DNA of 64,000 nt from Spirosoma utsteinense (GCF_014282275.1 NZ_VFIA01000002.1:186001-250000), one strand, 5' to 3'. Shown: positions 25,167 through 35,112, numbered from the stretch's first letter. Numbers and translations are program-made. Notes: generated from the sequence alone by a model not told the origin.

Positions 25167-28100
25167 ATGGCAGAAGATAAGTCAATGCGCCTAAGCCAAG
25201 TGGCAAAAATCCTCAACAAAGGGCTCTCCTCTGTTGCGGGTAGTCTGTCTGCCAAAGGGTTTAAGGTTGAAGTTAATCCTAACACTAAAATCAGTACTGA
25301 ACAACTGGAAGTGTTAGCGAAGGAGTATAAATCTACGGAACTCCTGAACGGAGCTCGCCGGACTGAACCGTCGGTTGCAGTCGTTGAGCCACCGCGTCGT
25401 CGGGAGGAAGACGTCATTTTGTACCGTCGTGATGACGCAGGACGTCCTATTGTCGATACCAAACCGGAGGCAACTCGTACGGAAACGTCGCGGACAGACG
25501 CACCCGCCCCGGTTGAGCCAAAACCAGCACCCCAAGCGGCCCCGACCGGCTTGCCGGGATTAACGGTTTTAGGTAAAATTGATCTGAACCCGAAACCTGC
25601 ACCACAACCTGCTCCAGTAGCGAAAGCACCGGCTCCGCAGGAAGTGAAGCCGGTAGAGCAACCCAAGCCAGAACCTCCCAAGCCGCCGACGCCTGCACCT
25701 GTTGCAGTGCAGCCTGTAGTGGAAGCGCCGAAGCCAGTTGCTGTGCCGGAACCGACTCCAGTTGTTGAGGCCAAAGCAGCTCCGGTTGAGCCACCGAAAG
25801 TGGAAACACCGAAGCCTGAAGCACCCAAACCTGTTGCTGTTCAGCCACCGGTTGCACCTATGCCTCCCGCAGCACCTACTCCTACCCCGGCACCACAGCC
25901 AGTAGCTCGTCAGGAGACTCCTAAGCCGGAGACCCCGAAGCCAGCTCCTGCTGCAGCAGACAAACCTATTGCATCGCCTAAGCCACAAAGTAGTACGCCA
26001 CCAGCGGCTGCACCAGCTACACCAGCAGCAGTTCAGCCTCCGGTAACGCCGGTAGAACCAGCTCCTGAAGCGGCAACAATTCGGGCAGCCGGTAGCCATC
26101 AGTTAGGTGGTCTGAAAATTCTCGGCAAAATTGAACTGCCTGTTAGCAACTCCCGCCAGGGGGGTGGAAACAGCAACGCTGATAAGAAGAAACGTAAACG
26201 CATTCGTGGTGGCCGTGAAGGCGCTGTAGGTAGTACGAACCAGCCGGGTCAGCCTGGCAACGGACAGCCACAGGGCCAGAGCGCACCCGCTAACCGTCCA
26301 CCACGTGAAGGTCAGGGCGATCGCGGACCCGCTAACCGGGTTCAGGGTGACCGGAACCAGCCGGGGACGGGTGGCACGCGTGATACAAATCGTCCAGCCG
26401 GTACCGGCCAGACTCAGGGTGGCAATGCAAATGCCACCCCAATCAACCGGCCAGCCACTGGCACAGGCCAGGCTCAGGGTGGCAACACCGCCAACCGGGG
26501 TGGTACAGGCAACAATACCAACAATCGCGGAGGTACGGGCAACCGTCCGGGCGGAGGTAGTAATACCGGCAACAACGCTAATCGGGGTGGCAGCAGTGCC
26601 AACCGGGGTGGTCGTCGAGAAGCGCCAACGCAAGCCGACGTTAAAAAGTCGATCCAGCAAACCAATGCCCGGATGGCGGGTAACACACCCAACCGGGGTG
26701 CTGACCGCCGTCGCGATCGTAGAAGCCAGCGGGAAGAAGACCGCCGGTTGATGACCGAGCAGGAGGAGCTGGAATCAAAAATCCTGAAAGTAACCGAGTT
26801 TGTGTCGGCCAATGATCTGGCATCGCTGATGGACGTGTCTATCAACGAAGTTATTTCGGTCTGTCTGAACCTGGGAATGTTCGTCTCCATCAACCAGCGG
26901 TTAGATGCGGAAGCGATTACAGTTATTGCCGATGAATTCGGGTATGACGTGCAGTTTATATCCGCTGAAGACGAAACAGAAGCTGGTATCGATGTTATAG
27001 CCGATGAGCCGGATGATTTACAACACCGCGCTCCGATCGTTACAATCATGGGTCACGTTGACCATGGTAAAACATCATTGCTGGATTACATTCGCCGGGC
27101 CAAGGTAGCAGCTGGAGAAGCAGGTGGTATTACACAGCACATTGGTGCTTATAGTGTGAAAACCAACGACGACCGGATGATCACCTTCCTCGATACACCT
27201 GGTCACGAAGCCTTTACGGCTATGCGTGCCCGTGGTGCCAAGGTTACTGACGTCGTTATCATCGTGATTGCAGCAGATGACAGCATCATGCCACAAACAC
27301 GTGAGGCTATCAATCACGCACAGGTAGCAGGGGTTCCAATTGTCTTTGCTTTCTCGAAGGTTGATAAGGCAGGTGCTGACGCCGAGAAAATCCGGCAGGA
27401 GCTGGCATCGATGAATATGCTCGTTGAGGAGTGGGGTGGTAAGTATCAGGCCCAGGAAATATCGTCGAAATCAGGTATGGGTGTCGACGATCTGCTTGAA
27501 AAAGTACTGCTCGAAGCTGAATTGCTCGAACTGAAAGCTAATCCGGACCGCCGGGCTTTAGGTACAGTTATTGAAGCCTCGCTCGACAAAGGTCGTGGTT
27601 ATGTATCGACCGTACTGGTCGAAAATGGTACCCTGCGTCAAGGTGATATCATGCTGGTGGGTGCGCACTACGGTCGCATTCGGGCTATGACAAACGACCG
27701 GGGCGAACGTATAAAAGAAGCTGGTCCAGCTCAGCCTGTACAGATTCTGGGTCTACCAGGCGCTCCGCAGGCGGGCGATAAGTTCAATGTAATGGAAACG
27801 GAGCGTGAAGCCCGTGAAATTGCAAACAAACGGGAGCAGTTGCTACGTGAACAGACACTTCGTACCCGCAAGCACATCACCCTCGAAGAGATTGGTCGCC
27901 GGAAAGCGATTGGTACCTTCAAAGAGTTGAATGTGATTGTGAAAGGTGATGTGGATGGTTCGGTGGAAGCATTGTCTGATTCGCTGTTGCAGTTGTCTAC
28001 TGAAGAAATTCAGGTGAACATCATACACAAGGCAGTTGGGCAGATCTCTGAATCGGATGTACTGCTGGCATCGGCATCTGACGCCGTTGTTGTCGGGTTC

Positions 28101-28532
28101 CAGGTAAGGCCATCGGCAAGTGCCCGAAAACTAGCTGATCAGGAACAAATCGAACTGCGTTTCTACTCTATCATTTATGACGCGATCAATGAGATCAGAG
28201 ACGCTATGGAAGGCCTTCTGGCTCCAACCGTTGAAGAGATTATTGTAGGTAACGTTGAGGTGCGTGATGTATTCAAAATCAGCAAAATTGGTACGGTTGC
28301 CGGTTGCTATGTGACAGAAGGTACGCTGAAACGCAATAATAAAATTCGTATCATTCGTGACTTCATCGTTATTCATACAGGCGAAATCAGTGCGCTGAAA
28401 CGTTTCAAGGATGACGTGAACGAAGTGAAATTTGGTTACGAATGTGGATTGAGTATCAAGAATTTCAATGATATCGAAGTAGGCGATGTAATCGAAAGCT
28501 TTGAATTTAAAGAAGTGAAACGGACGCTCTAA
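25167..28532 (+). CDS. infB: Translation initiation factor IF-2
   Basis: An 1121-residue IF-2, long for the family because of its N-terminal half. Residues 1-55 are an IF2-N domain, about 85-310 are Pro/Ala/Glu-rich, about 325-520 are Gly/Asn/Arg-rich with repeated NRGG motifs, a second IF2-N domain lies near 535-590, then the GTPase domain with G1 GHVDHGKT (629-636) and G3 DTPGHEAF, domain II and the fMet-tRNA-binding C-terminal domains. The G4 motif reads SKVD (730-733) in place of the usual NKxD. IF-2 brings fMet-tRNA to the 30S subunit and promotes subunit joining. Confidence 0.97.
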   Translation: MAEDKSMRLSQVAKILNKGLSSVAGSLSAKGFKVEVNPNTKISTEQLEVLAKEYKSTELLNGARRTEPSVAVVEPPRRREEDVILYRRDDAGRPIVDTKPEATRTETSRTDAPAPVEPKPAPQAAPTGLPGLTVLGKIDLNPKPAPQPAPVAKAPAPQEVKPVEQPKPEPPKPPTPAPVAVQPVVEAPKPVAVPEPTPVVEAKAAPVEPPKVETPKPEAPKPVAVQPPVAPMPPAAPTPTPAPQPVARQETPKPETPKPAPAAADKPIASPKPQSSTPPAAAPATPAAVQPPVTPVEPAPEAATIRAAGSHQLGGLKILGKIELPVSNSRQGGGNSNADKKKRKRIRGGREGAVGSTNQPGQPGNGQPQGQSAPANRPPREGQGDRGPANRVQGDRNQPGTGGTRDTNRPAGTGQTQGGNANATPINRPATGTGQAQGGNTANRGGTGNNTNNRGGTGNRPGGGSNTGNNANRGGSSANRGGRREAPTQADVKKSIQQTNARMAGNTPNRGADRRRDRRSQREEDRRLMTEQEELESKILKVTEFVSANDLASLMDVSINEVISVCLNLGMFVSINQRLDAEAITVIADEFGYDVQFISAEDETEAGIDVIADEPDDLQHRAPIVTIMGHVDHGKTSLLDYIRRAKVAAGEAGGITQHIGAYSVKTNDDRMITFLDTPGHEAFTAMRARGAKVTDVVIIVIAADDSIMPQTREAINHAQVAGVPIVFAFSKVDKAGADAEKIRQELASMNMLVEEWGGKYQAQEISSKSGMGVDDLLEKVLLEAELLELKANPDRRALGTVIEASLDKGRGYVSTVLVENGTLRQGDIMLVGAHYGRIRAMTNDRGERIKEAGPAQPVQILGLPGAPQAGDKFNVMETEREAREIANKREQLLREQTLRTRKHITLEEIGRRKAIGTFKELNVIVKGDVDGSVEALSDSLLQLSTEEIQVNIIHKAVGQISESDVLLASASDAVVVGFQVRPSASARKLADQEQIELRFYSIIYDAINEIRDAMEGLLAPTVEEIIVGNVEVRDVFKISKIGTVAGCYVTEGTLKRNNKIRIIRDFIVIHTGEISALKRFKDDVNEVKFGYECGLSIKNFNDIEVGDVIESFEFKEVKRTL

Positions 28533-28558
28533 TCGACCCATTAGTATTTTAAGGAGCG

Positions 28559-28595
28559 AAAGCCCTGACCAGCTAGTTTGGTCAGGGCTTTTTTG
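28559..28595 (+). terminator. Terminator of rimP-nusA-infB operon
   Basis: AGCCCTGACC (28561-28570) pairs perfectly with GGTCAGGGCT (28580-28589) around a 9-base loop, followed by TTTTTTG. It lies 27 bases after the infB stop. Confidence 0.9.
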
Positions 28596-28985
28596 TCTTA
28601 TACAGTGTTTCGATCAGCGTTGTACACTTTATTATCAAGAATCATGGTACCCATATTATTAACTAAAAAGAGACTGAATTGCGGTAAGACAGCGTCCTTT
28701 CAATAATAGCAACAATAGGTTTTCTTCTAGCCTGCCAAGACGGCTCTTGAACAGGCTTACCGAAATCACTTAGCTTACATCGCAAAACCGGCATGGTTAT
28801 CGTGTTGGTCAACAATTACGATACCTGGGCTTTTCGTTTCCTGCATTATTGGCCAGGCCGATGCCGTATCAGAAACACAGACAAGGTTTTATGATGTCAC
28901 AATCCCTAACTAACTTGGGCGTTGGAGAAACCAAAGGCCTGCACCGGGTCGTTATTAAAGCACGTACGTTCGCCAAAACCGCTTA
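28596..28985. other. Non-coding gap before BatA-like gene
   Basis: No gene or consensus promoter is evident in about 390 bases. Weak pairing is visible between 28682-28688 (CGGTAAG) and 28756-28762 (CTTACCG), and between 28729-28734 (AGCCTG) and 28752-28757 (CAGGCT). These are short and may be chance. Confidence 0.5.
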
Positions 28986-31091
28986 ATGAATTTCCTATAT
29001 CCCTCGTTTCTGCTTGGTTTACTGGCTATATCGGTGCCGATTGCCATTCATCTATTCAACTTTCGCCGGACGCGCCGGGTATTTTTTACCAACGTAGCAC
29101 TCCTGCGTACTGTTCAAACGGAAACCAAGTCGTTCCGACGACTCAAACACTGGTTGATTCTGGCCTGCCGATGCCTGTTCCTGATCTGTCTGGTTATGGC
29201 GTTTGCTCAACCTTTCATACCCAGTAAAAATAAACTAGGACTATCGAGACAGGGCGTAACGAGCTTCTACGTCGACAATTCATTTAGTATGCAGAATGAG
29301 CGTAACGAAAAGCGTTACCTCGATGTGGCTACCAGCAAATTAGACGAGTTGTTGACCCTGTTTCGTAATGCGACATCACTTCAGTTGCTCACCAATGATT
29401 TTTCAGCCGCTGAGCAGCAAACGGGCTCATCAGAATCCATCCGTGACCGGGTAACAGCCGTGCGGTTTGCCCACACTCCCCGAACGCTCGAAAGCATATA
29501 TCGGCGTCAGCGAAATTTGCTTGGCTCACTTAATCCAGGGGGGAAAAATCAACTGTTCTGGTTTTCTGATTTTCAAAAAAGTACAGTTGGCGACCTGTCG
29601 AAGCTTAAAATAGATACCACTGACCGCCTGTTTGTAGTGCCACTGGAAGCACAGGCAACCAAGAATATTTACGTCGATTCGGTATGGCTTGGCACACCGT
29701 TTATTCGTGAGATGCAGAATAACACGCTCAACGTGAAGCTAACCAACGGTGGGCGGGAAAATGTCAAAAATCTATCGGTACGCTTGTATCTGGACGATGC
29801 GCAAACGTCTACCGCGTCAGCTACGATTGCCCCTGGTGGATCATCAGGAGCGGCCTCATCGGCGACGGTTTCGCTCAATTTCAACGTCACCACAAAAGGA
29901 TATCACCGCGGTCGAATTGTCTTTGAAGACTTTCCCATTACGTTCGACAACCAGTTCTTTTTCGTTATTGAAGCATCACCTGCTGTTCGCGTCTTGCATT
30001 TATACGAGCAGAAAGGGCCCACGGACTATGTTCAGGCCGTATATGCTAACGACAGCTTATTCGTCCGGCGTAGCTTCAGCGCTCAAAACTTCGACGTTGG
30101 GCAGTTGAAAGAAACAGATTTGGTTGTGCTGGAAGGCGTTAGCCAGATAAGCGGTACCTTACGAACGGAGTTAGAACGCTTCGTTCGGCAGGGAGGCAGC
30201 CTGACCATCATCCCTCCCACCGCTCCCGATATAACATCCTACGGCCCATTTCTGAGCGCGTTAGGTATAAATGGCGTTCAGGCGACACCGCAGGCTGCGG
30301 GGGTTGCCTCGCTCGTTCCTGTTGCCGACCCTGACCGACGCAACCCGTTCTTCAGCGATGTATTTCAACAGAGTTACCAGTCGGAGCCGCTCAACATGCC
30401 CGCGGCTGCACCTGTCTGGCGTTGGAACGCAGGCGAACGATTACTGAGCCTACGGAATGGTAGCCCACTGTTGACCCAATCCCGGACGACTGGCGGTTCA
30501 CTACAACAGGGGACCATCTACCTATTGGCCACACCCTTGGCAACCCAGTACGGCAACCTCGCCGAACATGCCCTGTTTGTGCCGGTAATGTACAAAATGG
30601 CAGCACTAAGCGTTCGGGCCCAGCGGACAGCTTACTCGTTCAGTGATAACCTGGTTACGGTTCCGGTCAATAATCCATCGGAGCGGTCAGTTTACAAACT
30701 GAAGCGTGGCAAACTGGAGATCATTCCCGTCCAGCGGATCGTAAATAATCAACTTATGCTGGAAATGCCAAAAAGCGACGAGTTAGCCGAAGGCCAGGAA
30801 ATTGAAGCCGGTTATTACGAACTTCAAAACGGACAGGGGAAAACAGAGCAGTTACTGGCCTTCAATCATGGTAACCAGGAATCGGCAATGGACTTCTTTT
30901 CGCCGGTTGAGTTACGTCGGCTATTTGCCAGCCAGCCCAATGTAGAAGTATTTGACAGCGTCCAGGACGGCGACTTTGTTCAGGTGCTGGAACAGGAAAA
31001 TCTAGGAAGAAGCTTATGGAAATACTTCCTGCTCGCTGCACTGGCATTTCTGCTGTTCGAGGTTGGCCTGGTTCGGTTCATGAAAGGATGA
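28986..31091 (+). CDS. BatA-domain membrane protein with VWA-like region
   Basis: A 701-residue membrane protein beginning with a BatA-type N-terminal domain: membrane segment 1-22, basic FNFRRTRRVFFTNVALLR, and a second segment at about 56-78. The next part (about 95-280) is VWA-like, with DNSFSM in place of a full DxSxS MIDAS motif. A beta-rich and ThuA/gatase-like part follows, and a C-terminal membrane segment ends at FMKG. Proteins of this type occur across Bacteroidota; the role is thought to be envelope-related, but no partner MoxR or BatB gene is adjacent. It converges on folA with a 19-base gap and no palindrome. Confidence 0.8.
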   Translation: MNFLYPSFLLGLLAISVPIAIHLFNFRRTRRVFFTNVALLRTVQTETKSFRRLKHWLILACRCLFLICLVMAFAQPFIPSKNKLGLSRQGVTSFYVDNSFSMQNERNEKRYLDVATSKLDELLTLFRNATSLQLLTNDFSAAEQQTGSSESIRDRVTAVRFAHTPRTLESIYRRQRNLLGSLNPGGKNQLFWFSDFQKSTVGDLSKLKIDTTDRLFVVPLEAQATKNIYVDSVWLGTPFIREMQNNTLNVKLTNGGRENVKNLSVRLYLDDAQTSTASATIAPGGSSGAASSATVSLNFNVTTKGYHRGRIVFEDFPITFDNQFFFVIEASPAVRVLHLYEQKGPTDYVQAVYANDSLFVRRSFSAQNFDVGQLKETDLVVLEGVSQISGTLRTELERFVRQGGSLTIIPPTAPDITSYGPFLSALGINGVQATPQAAGVASLVPVADPDRRNPFFSDVFQQSYQSEPLNMPAAAPVWRWNAGERLLSLRNGSPLLTQSRTTGGSLQQGTIYLLATPLATQYGNLAEHALFVPVMYKMAALSVRAQRTAYSFSDNLVTVPVNNPSERSVYKLKRGKLEIIPVQRIVNNQLMLEMPKSDELAEGQEIEAGYYELQNGQGKTEQLLAFNHGNQESAMDFFSPVELRRLFASQPNVEVFDSVQDGDFVQVLEQENLGRSLWKYFLLAALAFLLFEVGLVRFMKG

Positions 31092-31110
31092 TAGCCTGTT
31101 AGCAATCAGA

Positions 31111-31605
31111 TCAGCGCTTTCGTTCATACTCCACAAAATCAAATCCAGCTTCGTGACGCTCGTCGGCGGGATGCGGTAACCGACTCACTTCGTCCCACTC
31201 GCTCTTATCAAATTCAGGAAAATAAGCATCACCATCATAGGCCTTGTGAATTTCCGTCAGGTACAGGGTTGTAGCGACAGGCAATGCGATGGTATAGATT
31301 TCTGCTCCACCAATGACAAAGATTTCCTCCTCATTAATCACTTTTGCTTTCCCGATCGCTTCATCCAGTGTATGTGTAATGGTTACGCCACTCGCCTGAA
31401 AATCAGCATTGCGGGTAATAATAATGTTAGTGCGATTGGGTAAGGGTTTACCAAGCGCTTCCAACGACTTGCGTCCCATAATGATGGGGTGGTGGCTGGT
31501 TTTCCGTTTGAAAAAAGCAAAGTCGTCGGGCAGATGCCACGGTAAATCATTTCTTTGCCCAATAACTCGATTTTGAGCCACGGCAGCGATTAAACTGATC
31601 TTCAT
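31111..31605 (-). CDS. folA: Dihydrofolate reductase
   Basis: A 164-residue DHFR of the usual length. N-terminal ISLIAAVAQNRVIGQRNDLP, the acidic active-site residue in WHLPDDFAFFKR, the NADPH-binding MGRKSLEALG and NRTNIIITR, and FVIGGAEIY are all in place. It reduces dihydrofolate to tetrahydrofolate with NADPH. No thymidylate synthase gene is adjacent. Confidence 0.97.
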   Translation of the reverse strand: MKISLIAAVAQNRVIGQRNDLPWHLPDDFAFFKRKTSHHPIIMGRKSLEALGKPLPNRTNIIITRNADFQASGVTITHTLDEAIGKAKVINEEEIFVIGGAEIYTIALPVATTLYLTEIHKAYDGDAYFPEFDKSEWDEVSRLPHPADERHEAGFDFVEYERKR

Positions 31606-31914
31606 AGTCTTTATTTAAAGCGTAGTTTGTGCTACAATTAGGTCGTAGCAGCGTGCATATAGCACCATACTATGGCCGTATACTGTTCTTAAAGGTCCTT
31701 GTTTTACACGTATTCCGACTTTCCAATTCACACCATTTGGTTATAATAAATGCGCTCCCAAGGTAGGAATTGCTTTATGTAGGCGTTGGTTACCAATGTA
31801 CACTGCATAGGGGGAGATATAGGCTAGTAGACATGTATGGTAGATTATAGTAATTGGTCCAACTCTGATGAAAGAGCCTGATCACCTGGTTAGGGCCCCT
31901 GATCTTTACATAAC
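31606..31914. other. Non-coding gap between folA and fmt
   Basis: About 309 bases between two minus-strand genes. No gene, strong hairpin or consensus promoter for folA was found here. Confidence 0.5.
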
Positions 31915-32841
31915 CTACAAAAGCCGGTTTCCCCGCAAAAACTCTTCGGCAGTCATCCGCCGTTTACCTTCGGCCTGCAATGAATTGATGGACAGCCAGC
32001 CATCGGCCGCCCGAACCAGGATCACTTTTTTATGATCGGTATACGCCTGTCCCGGCTCAGCGGCAAACGGAGACTCATTAGCTACCGACACATCGTAAAT
32101 CTTAAAGAACTTACTGTTCATCAGTGTCCAGGATGTTGGGTAAGGGGATAATCCACGAACGAAATTCCGAATCGTAAGCGCTGGTTGATTCCAATTGATC
32201 TCGGTAGTTTCGCGACTCAGCTTAGGGGCCGGTTTCAGCGTTTCGGCGGTGGGCTGAGGGGTTCGGGGATAATCTCCCGCTTCGATAGCCCGTACCGTTC
32301 GCAGTACCAGATCAGCACCGCGCTCCATAAGCCGGTCGTGAAGTGTACCAGCCGTATCGTCAGGATAAACGGGTTCCTGATCCTGGAAAATCATCTGGCC
32401 CGTGTCGATTTCTTTCTCGATAAAAAACGTAGTTACCCCCGTTTGTGTCTCCCCGTTGATAATGGCCCAGTTGATGGGGGCAGCCCCCCGATAGTGTGGC
32501 AATAAAGATCCATGCAGGTTGAAGGTACCTATTGTGGGCATAGCCCATACTACTTCGGGTAGCATCCTGAAAGCAACGACTACTTGTAAGTCAGCCTTGT
32601 AGCTGGCTAATTCTTCCAGGAATACCGGATCACGAAGTTTTTCTGGTTGCAATACCGGTAGGTTAGCTGTTAGGGCGGCTTTCTTTACTGGCGAAGGCGT
32701 TAGCGTCAGCCCACGACCCGAAGGACGGTCGGGTGCCGTTACTACGGCTACAACCAGACATCCTCCACTTAACAGCCGCTGTAGGCTTGTGACAGCAAAA
32801 TCGGGCGTACCCATGAATACAATACGAAGGGGCGCTATCAT
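31915..32841 (-). CDS. fmt: Methionyl-tRNA formyltransferase
   Basis: A 308-residue Fmt starting at MIAPLRIVFMGTPDFA (ATG 32841); the in-frame extension to 32895 precedes the family start. The formyl-donor and catalytic region is visible as FNLHGSLLPHYRGAAPINW and IEKEIDTGQMI, followed by a C-terminal OB-like domain. It formylates Met-tRNA for initiation with 10-formyl-tetrahydrofolate. The greA promoter lies just upstream on the other strand. Confidence 0.96.
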   Translation of the reverse strand: MIAPLRIVFMGTPDFAVTSLQRLLSGGCLVVAVVTAPDRPSGRGLTLTPSPVKKAALTANLPVLQPEKLRDPVFLEELASYKADLQVVVAFRMLPEVVWAMPTIGTFNLHGSLLPHYRGAAPINWAIINGETQTGVTTFFIEKEIDTGQMIFQDQEPVYPDDTAGTLHDRLMERGADLVLRTVRAIEAGDYPRTPQPTAETLKPAPKLSRETTEINWNQPALTIRNFVRGLSPYPTSWTLMNSKFFKIYDVSVANESPFAAEPGQAYTDHKKVILVRAADGWLSINSLQAEGKRRMTAEEFLRGNRLL

Positions 32842-32881
32842 AGTTGGCAAATCGGTTTTTAATAAGCAAGTGGGCTGTGAG

Positions 32882-32912
32882 TTGAAATAGCCCATAAGTA
32901 TTCTTATTTTTG
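32882..32912 (+). promoter_or_regulatory. Consensus Bacteroidota promoter of greA
   Basis: TTG at 32882-32884 and TATTTTTG at 32905-32912 with a 20-base spacer, the same geometry as the rimP promoter. Transcription should start near 32919, which gives greA a leader of about 240 bases. Confidence 0.7.
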
Positions 32913-32918
32913 TCTCAT

Positions 32919-33100
32919 CAGACGCGTTGTATCACACGCGCTGCGTCAAGAGTGTAATCGGCCTTTTAAAGGCTTCACCCATGCGACGAGCAACTAAATA
33001 TGTTCCTGAACCGCTCGCTTCGGTATTCCGACAGCGAGACTGACGTGGCTGCAAAGAAAACCAATTTGGTTGCAGAACGGTCGGTGTACCGTTCTTTTTG
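32919..33100 (+). ncRNA. Structured greA leader / possible small RNA
   Basis: Between the promoter and a terminator-like hairpin lies about 180 bases with several stems: GACGC with GCGTC near 32920-32950, the palindrome GCCTTTTAAAGGC, and CTCGC with GCGAG closing an inner CGG/CCG pair around 33022-33044. No coding frame of note. It may be a terminated leader RNA comparable in position to the E. coli GraL RNAs from the greA leader, with no sequence relation claimed. Confidence 0.45.
33074..33100 (+). terminator. Terminator-like hairpin in the greA leader
   Basis: AGAACGGT (33074-33081) pairs perfectly with ACCGTTCT (33088-33095) around CGGTGT and is followed by TTTTGTTTTT. It lies 57 bases before the greA ATG, downstream of the greA promoter, so it would stop leader transcripts early. 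Confidence 0.8.
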
Positions 33101-33156
33101 TTTTTAGTGGAGCGTCGCCAAACCAATGTGAAAAACGAGTAAGTACGTACTGTATC

Positions 33157-33630
33157 ATGGCAAAAATTTCATATTACACCGAAGAAGGCCTTAACCGGCT
33201 CAAGGCTGAGTTAAACGAGTTAAAAACGAAAGGGCGGACGGCCATCGCCCACCAAATTGCGGAAGCCCGTGACAAAGGAGATCTCAGCGAAAACGCCGAG
33301 TACGATGCCGCCAAAGACGCGCAGGGGCTTCACGAATTGAAGATTTCGAAGCTCGAAGAAGTTGTAGCTAATGCTCGCATACTAGACGAGTCTACTATTG
33401 ACGCATCGCAGGTTTCGGTTTTATCTAAAGTAAAAATCAAGAACGTAAAAAGCGGGGCTGAAATGCTTTACACCCTCGTTTCAGAAGAAGAGGCAGACCT
33501 TAAAGCGGGTCGGATTTCAGTTGGCTCGCCTATTGGAAAAGGGCTGTTGGGAAAACGCGTTGGCGACAAAGCAACCATTACCGTTCCAGCAGGTGTACTG
33601 GAGTTTGAAGTTGTTGATATAGCCCGTTAA
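33157..33630 (+). CDS. greA: Transcription elongation factor GreA
   Basis: A 157-residue GreA of standard length, starting at MAKISYYTEEGL. The N-terminal coiled-coil carries the acidic tip (GDLSENAEYDAAKDAQ), followed by the FKBP-like C-terminal domain (GSPIGKGLLGKRVGDK). It enters the secondary channel of RNA polymerase and stimulates cleavage of backtracked RNA. Ten bases separate it from the HIT gene, so the two are probably co-transcribed. Confidence 0.97.
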   Translation: MAKISYYTEEGLNRLKAELNELKTKGRTAIAHQIAEARDKGDLSENAEYDAAKDAQGLHELKISKLEEVVANARILDESTIDASQVSVLSKVKIKNVKSGAEMLYTLVSEEEADLKAGRISVGSPIGKGLLGKRVGDKATITVPAGVLEFEVVDIAR

Positions 33631-33640
33631 CTCTCTGCGT

Positions 33641-34030
33641 ATGCCTACCATCTTTTCCCGCATTGTTGCCGGTGAAATCCCGGCACACAAGATTGCCGAG
33701 ACTGACGATTTTCTGGCGTTTTTAGACGTAATGCCTACTACCATCGGGCATACGCTGGTCATTCCTAAAAAAGAAGTCGACTACATCTTCGCCCTGGATG
33801 ATAATCTCTATGCAGGACTTATGGCTTTCGCCAGACAGGTTGCTCCGGCTATTGAGAAAGCAATTCCCTGCAAACGAATCGGTATAGCGGTAATCGGGCT
33901 GGAAGTACCTCATGCGCACGTTCACCTGATTCCACTCAACTCGATAACTGATATGGACTTCAGCCATAAAATAAGCCCAAGTCAGGAAGAACTAGCCGAG
34001 ACAGCTAACAAAATCCGTCAGTATTTATAA
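33641..34030 (+). CDS. HIT-family nucleotide-binding protein
   Basis: A 129-residue histidine-triad protein close to the HinT group. The N-terminal IFSRIVAGEIPAHKIAETDD and the active-site HAHVHLIP are typical. HinT-type enzymes hydrolyse AMP-lysine-like phosphoramidates. It follows greA in a short operon. Its stop codon overlaps the first bases of a 34-bp-arm palindrome that fills the gap to gpsA. Confidence 0.93.
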   Translation: MPTIFSRIVAGEIPAHKIAETDDFLAFLDVMPTTIGHTLVIPKKEVDYIFALDDNLYAGLMAFARQVAPAIEKAIPCKRIGIAVIGLEVPHAHVHLIPLNSITDMDFSHKISPSQEELAETANKIRQYL

Positions 34031-34106
34031 GCGGTCTATTGCCTATATGCGGAGAGGGAATGACAGGCCTGGCATTCCCTCTCCGCATATAGGCAATAGA
34101 CCGCTT
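34029..34106. repeat. Perfect 34-bp inverted repeat filling HIT/gpsA junction
   Basis: Arms 34029-34062 and 34073-34106 are perfectly complementary with a 10-base loop. The left arm starts inside the HIT stop codon and the right arm ends one base before the gpsA stop codon, so the palindrome is essentially the whole intergenic region. Confidence 0.97.
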
Positions 34107-34107
34107 G

Positions 34108-35112
34108 TTATTTTAGCTTCTCTTTCAGCAAATTCATCTCGCTTGTAGGCGCAGCCCGTTCATAAAGAATATTATACACGGCCTGCACGATGGGCATATC
34201 CACACCAAACCGCTGGTTAATCTCATGGATACTTTTCACGGCATAGTATCCTTCAGCGATCATGTTCATTTCAGCCTGTGCAGATTGAATCGTGTAGCCC
34301 CGGCCAATCAATGTACCGAACGTGCGGTTACGGCTGAACGGTGAATAGGCCGTTACCAGTAAGTCTCCCAGATAGGCAGAACCGCTCAAATCGCGATGTT
34401 TGGGATAAATGGCATCGACAAAGAGTTTAATCTCCTGCATGGCATTGGACACCAGAACAGCCTGAAAATTATCACCGTAGCCCAGCCCGCGCGTAATACC
34501 GCTCGCCAGAGCGATAATGTTCTTCATCACAGCCGAGTACTCGATCCCATAAATGTCATCAACAGGCGTCGTTTGTACATACCGACAGCTTACTAAACTG
34601 GCAACATCTCCGGCGCAGGCTGCATCCGGTGAAGCAATGGTCAGGTAGGAATGCTTTTCGAGAGCTACTTCTTCAGCATGGCAGGGTCCGGCAATTACCG
34701 CAACCTGTGCTGCTGGCACACTGTACTGATCCCCAACCCAGTCTGTAACCAGTTGGTTTGTTGAAGGGACCATGCCTTTGATTGCCGACACCACCCGCTT
34801 CCCGGCGAAATGAGCCGGTGTGAGGCCTTTTAGTGCATCGGCTACGAAGGCGGCCGGAACGGCTAGAATAATATACTCACTCTCCTTAAAGGCTTCCCTG
34901 ATTTTGGTGCAGACTTTAACCTTGCGCGTATTGATCTGCACATCGCTCAGGTAACTTTTATTATGGTGGTATTTCTTAATATGGTCGGCGTCGGCCTGGC
35001 TCCGCATCCACCATTTGATGCTAACGTTGTTCTCAGACAGTATTTTGATGAGCGCCGTTGCCCAGCTTCCGCCCCCCACCATCGTTACGCGGGTTGGTTG
35101 AATTGATTTCAT
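34108..35112 (-). CDS. gpsA: Glycerol-3-phosphate dehydrogenase [NAD(P)+]
   Basis: A 334-residue GpsA, starting at MKSIQPTRVTMVGGG (ATG 35112) rather than the upstream ATG at 35160. It shows the nucleotide-binding VGGGSWATAL, VSAIKGM, AGPCHAEEV, the catalytic-region Lys in YSAVMKNIIALASGI, and GDLLVTAYSPFSRNR. It reduces dihydroxyacetone phosphate to sn-glycerol 3-phosphate, the precursor of phospholipid backbones, in the cytosol. Confidence 0.95.
   Translation of the reverse strand: MKSIQPTRVTMVGGGSWATALIKILSENNVSIKWWMRSQADADHIKKYHHNKSYLSDVQINTRKVKVCTKIREAFKESEYIILAVPAAFVADALKGLTPAHFAGKRVVSAIKGMVPSTNQLVTDWVGDQYSVPAAQVAVIAGPCHAEEVALEKHSYLTIASPDAACAGDVASLVSCRYVQTTPVDDIYGIEYSAVMKNIIALASGITRGLGYGDNFQAVLVSNAMQEIKLFVDAIYPKHRDLSGSAYLGDLLVTAYSPFSRNRTFGTLIGRGYTIQSAQAEMNMIAEGYYAVKSIHEINQRFGVDMPIVQAVYNILYERAAPTSEMNLLKEKLK

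Noticed and set aside
25124-26099. Several long minus-strand frames opposite the IF-2 N-terminal half
   Set aside because: They arise from the Pro/Ala-rich coding repeats on the other strand and give only low-complexity Gly/Ser/Arg/Cys-rich protein.
28922-29227. Plus-strand 101-codon frame overlapping the BatA-like gene start
   Set aside because: Out of frame with the clearly recognisable BatA-like protein and without family features.
32919-33100. Known riboswitch or 6S RNA in the greA leader
   Set aside because: No TPP, cobalamin, SAM or guanidine consensus words recognised and no clear closed 6S fold; left as an unnamed leader RNA.
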